From Saccharomyces uvarum (taxonomy: Eukaryota; Ascomycota; Saccharomycetes; Saccharomycetales; Saccharomycetaceae): DNA of 64,000 bases. The position numbers were made by a program, and so were the translations under genes. Below, piece by piece: positions 1 through 10,383 of the stretch. The notes under the pieces are model-generated. The model ran no database searches. It saw nothing but the letters and a program-made list of their open reading frames with translations, and was not told the DNA's origin. Within the stretch, counting starts at the first letter, position 1. The number at the start of each line of letters is the position of its first letter. The stretch is from the NCBI GenBank assembly GCA_947243795.1, contig OX365932.1:310001-374000 (forward strand), written 5' to 3'.

Positions 1-847
1 TAGTACACGATCTAATCATCAAGGTATAAGTGATAGCGTCTTTTTTCAGTCCTGGGAATTTCTTATTAAGAAGCTTGAACACTAAGCCTTCATCGGTACA
101 ATTTATCAATGCCGCTAAAGCTGTATTATACTCCATTTCGTTAAGTTCATTTTTATCGCTCAAACTATCTATCGTCTTCAAGACAAGTTCCCCAAATTTT
201 CTGGAGACCAGATTATCTTGCTTCGACAGCCCATTAAAGAGGATTGTGATCGAATGTTCATCAATAGGCACTCCCCATTTTTTTCTCCAATTAAAAATAT
301 CAACAGCACTCTGTTGAGATTTTAAAACCTCAAAATAATACCTCATAATCAGATTCATCCCAACAACACCCTTTTTCTTGGCCAATCTGGCCAAGAAGAC
401 AGCCTTTTCTAGTTGTCCTCTTTTCAAAAATTTTTGAACATCATTAGCAATTAGTTTAGCATCTCGTAATTGTTGACCATTGACACCTAGTATGGTATAG
501 AACAACCTCTTATCCTTGGTTAAAGACAAAAACTTTAGATCTGTTCGACTAGTGGGACCCAGTTTTGTATCTGCCAATGCTTCATTATTTACATTATGAA
601 ATTTACGAAGAACGTGGAGAGCCTGATCCTTGGGGTAAGCCGTCTTTTGTAATTTCTTTAACTGCCGTCTTTTCTTGGAGTTTACTCTGTCCAAGTCTTT
701 GGACGTTTTGTTCAGTACAAAATCATTGTATTCCAGTTGATGTAACCTTTCTCTTACTTGACTTTTTCGTAAGTTAGTTATCGAATAGAACGACCTTCTC
801 AGTAAATCCTCTTTTGGGTAAAACGAAGCTTTTATTCGGAGTAGCAT
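1..847 (-). CDS. MRX1: Mrx1-like mitochondrial PPR-type protein, N-terminal part (C-terminus beyond window)
   Basis: An open minus-strand frame starts at the ATG ending at 847 and runs off the left edge after 282 codons. The protein begins MLLRIKASFYPKEDLLRRSF, a basic amphipathic stretch typical of a mitochondrial targeting sequence. It is followed by helical segments of pentatricopeptide type, for example EYNTALAALINCTDEGLVFK and KDAITYTLMIRSC near the edge. The S. cerevisiae counterpart YER077C (MRX1) is about 690 residues long and belongs to the mitochondrial gene-expression assembly, so roughly 40% is visible. Synteny with ICP55 supports the call. The molecular role is not known from sequence; RNA binding through PPR-like helices is inference. 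The frame is intact throughout the visible part. Confidence 0.8.
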   Translation of the reverse strand, partial: MLLRIKASFYPKEDLLRRSFYSITNLRKSQVRERLHQLEYNDFVLNKTSKDLDRVNSKKRRQLKKLQKTAYPKDQALHVLRKFHNVNNEALADTKLGPTSRTDLKFLSLTKDKRLFYTILGVNGQQLRDAKLIANDVQKFLKRGQLEKAVFLARLAKKKGVVGMNLIMRYYFEVLKSQQSAVDIFNWRKKWGVPIDEHSITILFNGLSKQDNLVSRKFGELVLKTIDSLSDKNELNEMEYNTALAALINCTDEGLVFKLLNKKFPGLKKDAITYTLMIRSCT

Positions 848-1157
848 TGTAGTAAATATATGTATACTCTTTAGAAGAAGCGTATTGGTCCTTCAGATTC
901 TTGTTTTTTGTTTCCTAGTGTATAACACTTTTTGGTAGTTTTTAGATTAGATCTCCTTTCGCGGTAACTAAAAGAAAGATCTAAATAGTGATGAGGAAGA
1001 AAAGAAGAAAAAGAAAAAAGGCATGATAAAAAAATCCTGCCTTTTCTGTATTCTGGTTTCACAATATCGTTGGAATTATTCAGTTATTCTTTTTTAAAAT
1101 ACTTAAATAATAGTCTATGTATCGTATATACAGGTGTATTCATGGTTACAACGACCA
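848..1157. other. Intergenic MRX1 promoter / ICP55 3' end
   Basis: These 310 bases separate the ICP55 stop from the MRX1 start, both on the minus strand. They are A/T-rich, with a purine-rich run near 990-1020 on the plus strand. Nothing in them resembles a gene. I found no recognised transcription-factor site. Confidence 0.6.
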
Positions 1158-2690
1158 TTACAATGGTGCTACTTCATCTTCTTCAAATCTTGTAGAAACG
1201 CCATTTTGCATGACATTTTCTAGGTCATCAATCTCCTTCACTGCTTCGATTGTCAAATTAGTGTAACTATCTTCGCCAATGGCTATGTCATCTTCAATTC
1301 TTATTCCAACGTTTCTAAAATAAGATGGAAATGATTCATCATCAGGGATGTACAAACCCGGTTCAATAGTAATGACTTGACCAGGCTTCAATGATTCGTA
1401 CCTGGAAGCCTTGGGCACATCGTGGACGTCTAGACCTAAATTATGGCCGATGTAGTGGGGATATAATTTTTCGACGTTCCATCCAGTAACTTTATCTATA
1501 CCTAGGTTTTTTAATTCTTGTTTCATCAACTTAATACTCTGCTCATGAATGTCATGGAGAGAATAATTATTGCTAGCTTTACAAAGATTAATGCAACCCC
1601 GTTGAACGTTCAATACGGCTTCATAAAGGTCTCTTTGCGCATCAGTGAACTTCCCATTATTGGGCCACGTTCTTGAAATATCAGCACAATAACCACCCAA
1701 GGAACCAGCCGCGTCAACAAGAACCATTTCATCATCATACATCACGTCATTATTTCTAGTGTAATGGATGCATAGTGAGTTTGAACCTGTCGCAACCACC
1801 GGAATGTAAGCATCTTTATCACAACCACCGGATATAAACTTGTAATGAAGGAAGGAGTCTAAAGTTCTTTCGTTCCTAAATCTCTTGGCAAAGGCTTGAT
1901 TAAACGATCTTCCTGATATTTGGCCTGCTCTTCTCATGATTCTCAATTCTTGAGGGGATTTAATCTTACGGAATTCAGCAATTTTTTTACTAATGGGTTT
2001 GATAGTCTTGTTTGCTATGGAGTTTATCGATCGGTTACCATTCCCACCATTCAGTAAACTTTGAATGTGCTTAAAACTCGAAGAACTCGAATTGGGAGCA
2101 GACAGCATATCGAAATAGACAAAATCATTTCTATTAACTATTTTGGGCAGGTATTTAGATAGATCACCAATTGCGGCAGATTCATCTGCATTAAAGATTT
2201 CCTGAACACCATTAACCCCGGATCTAAATCCTTCCCACTTTTCAGCAAACGCATCCTTTGATGGGACCAACATGTGGAAAACAGTATCACTTAAATTGTC
2301 CGTTGGCTTTTCCAAAATCATGACCGAATTAGGTTCGTTCCACCCACTAAGATAAAACAGGTCATTGTTCTGTTGAAATGGATAGAAAACAGCTCCCGAT
2401 GCAAACTGGACATCGTTCCCGGCTAGAATCACGCAACTTTTGGATGGCAAAGTTTCCGCGAGCCTGATTCTTCTTTCATAGTATTCCAAAGCTGAAATAC
2501 CAGGCGTTAACTCGCCTGGCTTGATGAGGAATGGTCTTGTTTCGTGCAGTGATTGGCCCGCCTCTATAGGGTTTCTAACCCTGTCGGTGAAAGTTTTACT
2601 CTTTTGTTGTTCCAACGAGGATATCAACTTCGAAAAGTGCCTCCTGCAAGATGGTACTGTATACCGTAATAAATCAATTCTTTGTAGCAT
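1158..2690 (-). CDS. ICP55: Intermediate cleaving peptidase Icp55 (mitochondrial aminopeptidase P family, M24B)
   Basis: The 510-residue protein matches the length of yeast Icp55 (511). It removes one residue from the new N-terminus of proteins already cut by the mitochondrial processing peptidase, which stabilises them. An N-terminal targeting stretch (MLQRIDLLRYTVPSCRRHF) precedes an aminopeptidase P N-domain (about 60-200) and an M24 'pita-bread' domain (about 240-480). All five expected metal ligands are present: D326 and D337 (LVDAAG...YCADISRTW), H416 (YIGHNLGLDVHDVP), E443 (TIEPGLY) and E466 (GIRIEDD). The gene is divergent from YER079W. Nothing looks broken. Confidence 0.93.
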   Translation of the reverse strand: MLQRIDLLRYTVPSCRRHFSKLISSLEQQKSKTFTDRVRNPIEAGQSLHETRPFLIKPGELTPGISALEYYERRIRLAETLPSKSCVILAGNDVQFASGAVFYPFQQNNDLFYLSGWNEPNSVMILEKPTDNLSDTVFHMLVPSKDAFAEKWEGFRSGVNGVQEIFNADESAAIGDLSKYLPKIVNRNDFVYFDMLSAPNSSSSSFKHIQSLLNGGNGNRSINSIANKTIKPISKKIAEFRKIKSPQELRIMRRAGQISGRSFNQAFAKRFRNERTLDSFLHYKFISGGCDKDAYIPVVATGSNSLCIHYTRNNDVMYDDEMVLVDAAGSLGGYCADISRTWPNNGKFTDAQRDLYEAVLNVQRGCINLCKASNNYSLHDIHEQSIKLMKQELKNLGIDKVTGWNVEKLYPHYIGHNLGLDVHDVPKASRYESLKPGQVITIEPGLYIPDDESFPSYFRNVGIRIEDDIAIGEDSYTNLTIEAVKEIDDLENVMQNGVSTRFEEDEVAPL

Positions 2691-3259
2691 GTCAATAGAA
2701 GATCCAGATGTGTTTTACCCTCTCTATTTCTTTTTTGTCTTCTTCCGATTTGGTAAGCTAGATTTAGCACAAAGAATCCTAATCAAAGAAGTGCAATGAA
2801 TGATATACTGCGAGTTGCGTTGATGTTTACTATATCTGAGGAAACTGGACAATAGACAATAGACAAGAACAGCCGTTATCTACACTACTAATTATATCGA
2901 GGTGTTTTGCTGCATGACTTCATTTATTTATTCCGAGAAGCAGTCATTTTTTTGTTTTTCTTTCTTTGCGGTTTTCACCTGATGGTGCGGCTTTCGTAGC
3001 CGCGTCTTGTTCAACCCCTTACCTCTTGCTTCAAGGGCTGTTTAGCCTGGCGCACCTCTACCATTCCTGCAGTTCCCATTCTTTTATCTACTCTCTTGTT
3101 GTTTTTCAATAAACGTGAACGCACGCAGTACAAATATATATATATATATATATGTATATAAAAAGTACATACGGCTATACCTAAAAGCATAGCGACAACA
3201 AAGCATAGCGATAACAAAAGAAACTAAAAAAGATAACAAAAATAGAAAGATAACTAGTA
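2691..3259. promoter_or_regulatory. Divergent promoter region ICP55 / YER079W
   Basis: This 569-bp gap holds the promoters of both flanking genes. An (AT)n run followed by TATATAAAA lies at about 3131-3160, roughly 100 bp before the YER079W start, and may serve as its TATA region. At 2987-3003 there is a perfect 6-bp hairpin GCGGCT-ttcgt-AGCCGC, which contains CGG-N9-CCG. The short open frames seen here have no coding character. Confidence 0.55.
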
Positions 3260-3898
3260 ATGGCCGACTCTTCTCATTCAATAAGCTCAAAGGATATTGC
3301 CTCGGCTATCTCTCTCTACGACCAGTCCATATACACCAATAATAGATCCACCAACCTGGACCTGGACGAGAGGTCAATGAGCCCTTCCAATATTGCATCG
3401 GGTGAGGACAGAATAACAAGAACTAACTCTGGTGGCTCTATCACTTCAGGAGCTTCTATGATTGCCACAAAGGATGGGATTCAAGGGTGTAACGTTAAAA
3501 GAGACGGGATTCCGAAATATTCTTTGAATTTATTAAATTCTATGGTTCGCAAGCAATATGAACACAGTAATGGTAACAAGTCCCCTACGCCAAACAACAA
3601 CAATAAACTCGATCCGAAGAACGAAAAGAAGAATAAAAAGAAAAGTAGAGGCAAGAATGGGACAGATGCGGTCGCCCCTGACTCGAACGACAAATTTTAC
3701 AAATTGAACGCCACTTCCACTTCAAATTCAAATGTGATTTCTAACTCTTCTACCTCATTATCTGACCAGTTTTATTTCCAGAAAAGTAACACCGAATCAG
3801 CGCCATTAAGCAGTGCGAACTACCCACAATCCAACCTTTCCCCTTCCCTGAACTCAATGGATAATAGTACAAAGCATAGCAGTAACGTACATACTTGA
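3260..3898 (+). CDS. Uncharacterised low-complexity protein (YER079W homologue)
   Basis: The 212-residue protein corresponds by position and length to S. cerevisiae YER079W (210 residues), which has no assigned function. It is rich in Ser and Asn and probably disordered. A more ordered core, around IPKYSLNLLNSMVRKQYEH (about residues 84-102), is followed by a strongly basic Lys-rich stretch (about 116-134). There is no signal peptide, membrane segment or catalytic motif. The start ATG follows an A-rich leader, as is usual for yeast. I cannot give a function. Confidence 0.8.
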   Translation: MADSSHSISSKDIASAISLYDQSIYTNNRSTNLDLDERSMSPSNIASGEDRITRTNSGGSITSGASMIATKDGIQGCNVKRDGIPKYSLNLLNSMVRKQYEHSNGNKSPTPNNNNKLDPKNEKKNKKKSRGKNGTDAVAPDSNDKFYKLNATSTSNSNVISNSSTSLSDQFYFQKSNTESAPLSSANYPQSNLSPSLNSMDNSTKHSSNVHT

Positions 3899-4299
3899 AC
3901 CATACAATGTAGAGGAGCTGAACTGCTTGGTTTTTCCAAGAATGAAGAAAAAAAATACATATATATCAAATGATATGTTTATATCAGGTACAAAAATATA
4001 AAACAAAACAAAGCATCACATAAGACATTTGTTGGATATACTCGTTTCTTATAGTCGGTTGCATAATATTTAACTCTTTTCTTTCCCATTGTATTCATCT
4101 CTTAGCCTGTATCACTTATAACAGTAATAATATATATTCTTTTTGAAACAGGGCATTTTATGGTAATTAGTACGTTTTCGGGCCGATTATTAGCCACCGA
4201 GATTTAATCCAAACTCTTCAACGGAATATCTCTGTTTGATGAGAGAAGAAAGAACAATCAAGCCAGACAACCAGTAAAACAACGAGACAAAGGCCAATT
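3899..4299. other. Intergenic YER079W 3' end / AIM9 promoter
   Basis: A 401-bp A/T-rich spacer between two plus-strand genes. It holds the YER079W terminator and the AIM9 promoter. A minus-strand frame overlapping the start of AIM9 is only a shadow of that gene. I see no distinct element. Confidence 0.5.
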
Positions 4300-6180
4300 A
4301 TGATTAGATCAACTGTTATCGGCTTCTCCAGTAGATGTGTCGCAAGGATTTCCAAAAGAGTAGGCACAATCAAGTGTATCACCACCCCTGTTACCACTAA
4401 AAGATTCATTTCTGGTAAACCAAATGAAGTGTTTACAAAATTAACAGACGATAACGATCCAAAGAGGGATGCCTTCTTCAAGTACACCTGGGGTTCATGG
4501 CTCAAAAATGACAAACAACAGAAGGAGAAAAGATTTACTAAGTTTTCCATTGAAGGTTTGAATCGTATTCTTAATGATATATATGTTCAATCTAATGAAA
4601 TGGCTAAAGTCGCTACGGATAAGATCTTACCGCCAACGTTTAACAAAAATTTGACCGTTTCTTTGGTTAATAACGTTATACCTAAAAACATAGGAAAGAT
4701 CAACCCAAACGAAAAAGTTCAAGTAACCACAATGTCCAGTATTCACGAAGGTAAACATCACAGAATATACAAGGTCGACACTAATTTGAACAAAGCGTTC
4801 GTTTTGAGAATTCCGTACCCGTTGGAAAATGAAAATACGCTAGCTTACAGAATGAGAAGTGAAGTGGCTACCATGGATTTCGCTGATTTGAAGTTGGGCA
4901 TCAAAGTGCCCAAGATTTTCTGCTATGGTGTCAATTCTTTAAATCCTGTAAGACAGCCCTTTGTTTTACAAGAATTCATTGAAGGTGACCTATTGATGAA
5001 AGACTGGGATCCATTGATGGAAGATAACTCTCCAAATCAAGAAAAATTCGAGAATGTTATCAAGCAAGTTTCTGATTTCCAGTCAAAGTTAATATCATTA
5101 AAATTAAATGCATTTGGTTCCATATATTTTAGTACTGATCTCAAAAATACAGACGATAAAGAATTCGCAAACGTATACGATGGAGAAACCAATCCGGATT
5201 TAGAAAATAGATGGAAAATTGGCCCCTCTGTGGAAAGATGCCTTTGGAGACTAAAATCCCACTTAGATTTTCAGAAGCAAATCAAACCGTTCTTAGGACC
5301 ATGGTCGATCAAGTCGCCAATGGACATTATCAAAAACACCGGTCTATTGGAAGCTGAGAACGCTAAAACGAGATTGGCTTTGAAAGAATCAGGTAGCTCG
5401 CCCGAAGTAGTGCAACCTCAAACTTTAAAAGAACAAGTGACTACTTTTGAAAATTTGGCTAAGATTGCACCCAACTTATTCAATGTGAAGACTAAGTCTA
5501 TACCAAATATACAAGAGTTATTATCACCACGTTTGTTCCATCCTGATCTAGACCCAATGAATATTATTATTACTAAAGAATCAAAAGAAGCTTATTTACT
5601 CGATTTTGAAGGTGCATGCACCAAACCTTTCATTTTACAAAACTCACCACAATTCATTGCTTATGAAGGGCCCAAAATTTATGACCTAAAAGAAGATATA
5701 AAGGACTTTGACAAGCTATCTGAACCAGAGAAGGTACAATATCAATTCATGTATAAACGGACCCGTAACCAACACCAATGGGAAACAAAATTGAATGAAA
5801 ATAACTCTCAGTTGATCACCGCAGTGGCTCCGCCCGTTAAGTTACTAAGAAGTCCATATATTGCAGCTGTTGAGAGGAAAACGGAGGAAGAATACTTGCT
5901 AGTGGATGAATCACTGTTGCAATTGAAAGAAGTCTGGGACATATTTGCCCAAAACGATTTGGTGAAACAAAAGAAATTCCCTTTGAACTACACAAAGGAA
6001 GATCTCGAAAGGCATGTTAAAGATTTGCAAAAATTACACGAAAAGCTAATCTCTACACCATTTGCCGCCACTCAAGGCTGGGTTCCTCAAGACATGTTTG
6101 ACCAATTTCTAAAATCTGGTATTATTGTTAAACAGGAGAACGGGGATTATACCGTGAAACAACCTAAGCCTACTAAATAA
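4300..6180 (+). CDS. AIM9: Aim9 mitochondrial protein with aminoglycoside-phosphotransferase-like kinase fold
   Basis: The 626-residue protein (627 in S. cerevisiae Aim9/Fmp29) starts with a basic, Ser/Arg-rich targeting sequence ([20 protein letters not shown]). The rest has an APH/ChoK-type kinase-like fold. The segment [11 protein letters not shown]...FVLRIPYP (about 152-174) resembles the nucleotide-binding strand pair, with R170 near the place of the usual Lys. The catalytic loop is H414-P-D416-L-D-P-M-N421, and the metal-binding D435 lies in YLLDFEGA. The family is known from altered inheritance of mitochondria; the substrate is unknown. The kinase motifs look complete, so activity is possible but unproven. 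The stop lies about 820 bp before SER3. Confidence 0.9.
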   Translation: MIRSTVIGFSSRCVARISKRVGTIKCITTPVTTKRFISGKPNEVFTKLTDDNDPKRDAFFKYTWGSWLKNDKQQKEKRFTKFSIEGLNRILNDIYVQSNEMAKVATDKILPPTFNKNLTVSLVNNVIPKNIGKINPNEKVQVTTMSSIHEGKHHRIYKVDTNLNKAFVLRIPYPLENENTLAYRMRSEVATMDFADLKLGIKVPKIFCYGVNSLNPVRQPFVLQEFIEGDLLMKDWDPLMEDNSPNQEKFENVIKQVSDFQSKLISLKLNAFGSIYFSTDLKNTDDKEFANVYDGETNPDLENRWKIGPSVERCLWRLKSHLDFQKQIKPFLGPWSIKSPMDIIKNTGLLEAENAKTRLALKESGSSPEVVQPQTLKEQVTTFENLAKIAPNLFNVKTKSIPNIQELLSPRLFHPDLDPMNIIITKESKEAYLLDFEGACTKPFILQNSPQFIAYEGPKIYDLKEDIKDFDKLSEPEKVQYQFMYKRTRNQHQWETKLNENNSQLITAVAPPVKLLRSPYIAAVERKTEEEYLLVDESLLQLKEVWDIFAQNDLVKQKKFPLNYTKEDLERHVKDLQKLHEKLISTPFAATQGWVPQDMFDQFLKSGIIVKQENGDYTVKQPKPTK

Positions 6181-6998
6181 ATAACACTATTAAATACATA
6201 CTCTTACTTTTTTTTATTAATCTCATCTGTATATAACAATATGATTTCTTTAAGAAACTTTTGCAATGTCACCTATCCATCCATCCGCCTTGGCATTTCC
6301 ATTGGTTTTACTTTGAAAAAAGACGCGGTGTGGTGTTTGGGCTCGATAAGCGGAAAACCCAAAACGCTCAAAATTGCGATAGGTGGAGATACATCTCCAC
6401 CTATCTCCCCATTATCTTGGGAAGATCCAAAGATATATAAAGAGAGCATTAATCCATTTCACTACAAGCTGTTCTTTACCTGTTTATTCTATGTCCATTG
6501 TCGTTCATCTCCCACCGATATATCATCAATTTGAATTTTGCTTCAACATATTATGCGTTGGTATTGTAAATAGAAATTGGGCAAAATTAGAGTAGGCTTA
6601 TGACTAATAATATTTGGGATTTTTTTTTTACCGACCTATTCTAAAAAATTTCTAAAATGGCAACTCAGGGGGAACATCTCGTGTTTTTTTAGCACTCGTT
6701 TTACTTTCCATTGTCTTCTGATTTTGCAATTTGTTGTCTTTGACTTCTACCACGAGAAAAAAAAATTCAAGTAAAATTACACATTTGTCCGTGCAGGGTT
6801 TTCTGGGGTTGAAAAAAAAAGTCAGACAGTTTTTGAAGTTATGAGTAATTACTTTTTTAGAGGGATTGAGCATAGGGAAATTGAAAAAGCGTTACATATA
6901 TAAAGGATGAGTATTTCTTATTACTTTTTTCTTTTCAGTTCTTGTTATATATCTTAGTAAAGCACTGATCTAAAAAGACATCGCAAAAATCACCGACA
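6181..6998 (+). promoter_or_regulatory. SER3 regulatory region, including likely SRG1 promoter
   Basis: In S. cerevisiae SER3 is repressed when the non-coding RNA SRG1 is transcribed across its promoter; SRG1 is activated by Cha4 in serine. The same layout is visible here. A perfect inverted repeat at 6378-6405 (GATAGGTGGAGA-taca-TCTCCACCTATC) sits about 30 bp before a TATATAAAG at 6434-6442, a plausible SRG1 TATA box. A second TATATAAA at 6897-6904, about 100 bp before the SER3 ATG, is the likely SER3 TATA box. The palindrome core GGAGATACATCTCC is a candidate Cha4 site; this assignment is inference. Confidence 0.65.
6470..6930 (+). ncRNA. SRG1: Predicted SRG1-like regulatory transcript (approximate ends)
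   Basis: No RNA motif defines this transcript. The call rests on synteny with S. cerevisiae SRG1 and on the promoter-like palindrome plus TATA at 6378-6442 pointing into the interval. Initiation some 40-100 bp after that TATA and an end just before the SER3 start site would give about 450 nt, close to the known RNA. The interval has no long open frame on the plus strand. The ends are guesses. Confidence 0.4.
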
Positions 6999-8408
6999 AT
7001 GTCAAACATTGATATTAACAATCTACAAAACACATTCCAACAAGCTATGACTATGAGCGGCTCTGCAGGTGCCGTTTGTACCTCACCAACTCAATCTTTT
7101 ATGAACACAGTCCCACAGCGTTTGAATGCTGTGAAGCAACCAAAAATCTTGAAGCCTTTCTCTACTGGTGACATGAAAATCTTACTATTAGAAAACGTCA
7201 ACGAAACTGCTATTGCAATCTTTGAGGAACAAGGTTACCAGGTTGAATTCTATAAATCTTCATTGCCTGAAGAAGAATTAATTGAAAAGATTAAAGATGT
7301 TCATGCTATCGGTATCAGATCAAAGACTAGATTAACTTCAAATGTACTACAACATGCCAAGAATTTGGTTTGTATTGGTTGTTTCTGTATCGGTACCAAT
7401 CAAGTCGATTTAGACTACGCTACTGGTAAAGGTATTGCGGTCTTCAATTCGCCTTTCTCCAATTCAAGATCTGTAGCTGAATTAGTCATCGGTGAAATCA
7501 TCAGTTTGGCAAGACAATTGGGTGACAGATCCATTGAGTTGCATACAGGCACATGGAATAAAGTTGCTGCTAGATGTTGGGAAGTGAGAGGTAAGACTCT
7601 TGGTATCATTGGGTATGGTCACATTGGTTCCCAATTATCTGTCCTTGCAGAATCCATGGGTTTGCATGTTCTATATTACGATGTTGTAACAATCATGGCC
7701 TTGGGTACTGCTAGACAGGTTTCTACCTTAGATGAATTATTGAACAAGTCTGATTTCGTATCATTACATGTACCTGCTACTCAAGAGACCACAAAAATGT
7801 TATCTGCTCCACAATTTGCCGCCATGAAGGATGGTGCTTATGTCATTAATGCTTCAAGAGGTACAGTCGTGGATATTCCATCTTTGATTCAAGCCATGCA
7901 AGCCAACAAAATTGCAGGTGCTGCTTTGGATGTTTACCCACATGAACCAGCTAAGAATGGTGAAGGTTCATTCAACGATGACTTAAATAGCTGGACTTCT
8001 GAATTAGTTTCGTTGCCAAACATTATCCTAACACCTCACATTGGTGGTTCTACAGAAGAAGCCCAAAGTTCAATTGGTATTGAAGTGGCTACCTCATTGT
8101 CTAAATACATTAATGAAGGTAATTCTGTCGGTTCAGTTAATTTCCCAGAAGTCGCATTGAAATCGTTGTCTTATGACCAAGAGAACACTGTGCGTGTTCT
8201 ATATATTCACCAAAATGTACCAGGTGTTTTGAAGACTGTCAATGATATCTTATCGAACCATAACATTGAAAAGCAATTTTCTGACTCCAACGGTGAAATT
8301 GCTTATTTAATGGCTGATATTTCTTCTGTTGATCAAAGTGATATCAAGGATATTTACGAACAGCTAAATCAAACATCTGCTAAGATTTCCATTAGATTGT
8401 TGTATTAA
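6999..8408 (+). CDS. SER3: 3-phosphoglycerate dehydrogenase Ser3
   Basis: This enzyme oxidises 3-phosphoglycerate to 3-phosphohydroxypyruvate, the first step of serine synthesis, in the cytosol. Its 469 residues equal S. cerevisiae Ser3, and the N-terminus MSNIDINNLQNTFQQAM is distinctive. Visible features: substrate-domain motif GCFCIGTNQVDL (about 127-138), NAD-binding G205-x-G207-x-x-G210, catalytic R287 (INASRGTVVD), E316 (PHEP) and H347 (LTPHIGGST), then a C-terminal ACT domain (about 400-469). The paralogue Ser33 is encoded elsewhere; the SRG1-type upstream region supports Ser3 here. Expression is expected to be low in rich, serine-containing conditions. Confidence 0.95.
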   Translation: MSNIDINNLQNTFQQAMTMSGSAGAVCTSPTQSFMNTVPQRLNAVKQPKILKPFSTGDMKILLLENVNETAIAIFEEQGYQVEFYKSSLPEEELIEKIKDVHAIGIRSKTRLTSNVLQHAKNLVCIGCFCIGTNQVDLDYATGKGIAVFNSPFSNSRSVAELVIGEIISLARQLGDRSIELHTGTWNKVAARCWEVRGKTLGIIGYGHIGSQLSVLAESMGLHVLYYDVVTIMALGTARQVSTLDELLNKSDFVSLHVPATQETTKMLSAPQFAAMKDGAYVINASRGTVVDIPSLIQAMQANKIAGAALDVYPHEPAKNGEGSFNDDLNSWTSELVSLPNIILTPHIGGSTEEAQSSIGIEVATSLSKYINEGNSVGSVNFPEVALKSLSYDQENTVRVLYIHQNVPGVLKTVNDILSNHNIEKQFSDSNGEIAYLMADISSVDQSDIKDIYEQLNQTSAKISIRLLY

Positions 8409-8589
8409 AGACAAAATATCACGATTACGCTTCATATATGAATGGAATGAAGTTATAAAAAGTTTCAAAAATTATAAAGTGCTAAAAAAATGAAAAACAA
8501 AAAAATTGGTAAGAAAGAAATGCTTGGTTATCTATATATATATATGTACATAAATATTAATTATGTTTTTTTTTGACAGTTGTTTCCAT

Positions 8590-10269
8590 CTAACTAAATC
8601 TACTTAATGCCTCTTCAACGACATCTTTGTGATCTTCCGAAATCACACCTTCTTTAATTTGTTGATTTCTTTTACGGATGGTTTTCTCCTTGTGTAATTG
8701 TTTCTGTACTCTTAATTTTCTTTCATCGATAACATTCTGAGTCTTTTTACGCATGAATGAACGCAGACCTGAATTTTTGCCCTTTACATCAGGCTTCACA
8801 TCAGGAATGTCATTGTTCTCCTTGGATTTATTATTGGCGTCCATTGTCACTTGAGCCAAATCCTTAGCGTTTAGCCTTATGGTGGAAGACCTTTTATCCA
8901 CAGAACCGATGGCATTTGGATCTAGAGTAATGGTATCTGCTGGTAACTTGTTCAACAAGGTTCTGACCTCTTGTTCTTGTCTTTGCTTCTTGGTTTCGAA
9001 TGGATTCAATTCCAAAGCGTCATAATTAGCTTCACCTGCACCTGGTACAATCAAATTGGTAACACCAGTTTGATGGCCTACTCCCAATAAATCTTCAAAT
9101 GGTACGAATGCCAAGTTTTCTACTTTATTACCGGCAAACAAATGTGACATGTAGGGAGTGTTTCTACGAAGGTTTCCTCCCATGGATCCAAAGCATGGTT
9201 TGCTATCTCTACTTAGTTTCAAAGCGTCCTTCCATAATGTAACGTGAGGGCCCCGAGACAATGCTAATAGACCGGTATCTGAAATTGAAACGTTTGTGCC
9301 TGGTGTTGGTAAGTTTTCGATTGAATGTAGTTGTTTGAAATTTCTAATATCCCATATTTTCATCGATTTATCAGCACCTGTGGTGACCATATAGTAACCG
9401 CTTCTATCGATGGCAATGCTTTTCACTGGACCTCTGGCGGAGAGTAGCTTTACCAAGGGGTCGGGCATTGATGGAGACCATAGCGAAACTGTACCGTTCG
9501 AATGACCTAAATGCATTACAGCATTCCATGGATTCTGCGTCATTGCTGTGGTGGGACCGGCTTTGGTTCTCAATTCTGAAATTAGTTGACCAGTGGAAAC
9601 ATCATGGTATTTTAACCAGCCTGTTTCACCAGCAGTGGCTAGCAGGTAATGATAGGGTAGGAATTCTAAATGTCTTGCCTCGATATGCTGTTTCAAACGA
9701 TGTAGTTCTGTACCTTCATGGTCGTAAATAAATGTATATTTCTTTTGTGCCACGGCAAAGTATTGCTCATTTTGCAAGTACGTTGCTGAATGACAGGTTT
9801 CATTCAAAAACAGCTCAGCACGTAGCTCACCCTTCCTCCAATCCATGGAAGCCACATGGCCTTTACGGCCGGTGATCAATAGATGTGTACCGTTCTTGGC
9901 ATAGTTTATATTGTAAGGACCAAATTCCTTCAACGATAAGTCTAAGGCCTTGTTTGCTGTGGTGACGTCAACGCTTGATTTGATTTCTGATTGTTGTACT
10001 TTGAAAGTCTTTTCTAGTTCATTTTCGGGTTCCAAATAACCGTTGGATTCAGGTAGAAGGTAGTCTGTGGCCGCGGCAGAAGAGACCGCCTTTTTGTATT
10101 GGTCGTCTATTTTCCTCAAGCCAGCTCTTAATTTCTTATCCTTTGTTGGATTACGAGTATTATTGACATTGTTATTACCATTAGCGGTAGTACTTATTGG
10201 ACGTTCAAATTTATTTTGGTTTTCTCGCTCCTTTATGTGATTTTTGTGACCAGTTTTCTTGTAGCCCAT
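8590..10269 (-). CDS. UTP7: Utp7, WD40 nucleolar protein of the SSU processome
   Basis: The 559-residue protein (554 in S. cerevisiae) acts with U3 snoRNA in 18S rRNA processing. A basic N-terminal tail (MGYKKTGHKNHIKERENQ) leads to a WD40 propeller (about 105-390), with repeats such as GHSNGTVSLWSPS and TTGADKSMKIWDIRN. After it comes a BING4-type C-terminal region (LAFVPFEDLLGVGHQTGVTNLIVPGAGE) and a basic tail (MRKKTQNVIDERKLRVQKQL). It converges on SER3, with 181 bp between the stops. Its upstream DNA has the PAC and RRPE motifs of ribosome-biogenesis genes. Confidence 0.94.
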   Translation of the reverse strand: MGYKKTGHKNHIKERENQNKFERPISTTANGNNNVNNTRNPTKDKKLRAGLRKIDDQYKKAVSSAAATDYLLPESNGYLEPENELEKTFKVQQSEIKSSVDVTTANKALDLSLKEFGPYNINYAKNGTHLLITGRKGHVASMDWRKGELRAELFLNETCHSATYLQNEQYFAVAQKKYTFIYDHEGTELHRLKQHIEARHLEFLPYHYLLATAGETGWLKYHDVSTGQLISELRTKAGPTTAMTQNPWNAVMHLGHSNGTVSLWSPSMPDPLVKLLSARGPVKSIAIDRSGYYMVTTGADKSMKIWDIRNFKQLHSIENLPTPGTNVSISDTGLLALSRGPHVTLWKDALKLSRDSKPCFGSMGGNLRRNTPYMSHLFAGNKVENLAFVPFEDLLGVGHQTGVTNLIVPGAGEANYDALELNPFETKKQRQEQEVRTLLNKLPADTITLDPNAIGSVDKRSSTIRLNAKDLAQVTMDANNKSKENNDIPDVKPDVKGKNSGLRSFMRKKTQNVIDERKLRVQKQLHKEKTIRKRNQQIKEGVISEDHKDVVEEALSRFS

Positions 10270-10383
10270 TGTGATGTTTGTGCTTGTGTCAATGTAATAG
10301 AGGGATGGAGTTCTGGTGCTATACGTATGTACTTCTATGTTATTTTACTCTAGTATTGTGTACTATATATTAGTTTTTTATCA

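Noticed and set aside
4218-4550. 110-codon minus-strand hydrophobic frame over the AIM9 start
   Set aside because: Antisense to the AIM9 coding sequence; its hydrophobic look comes from complementing polar codons.
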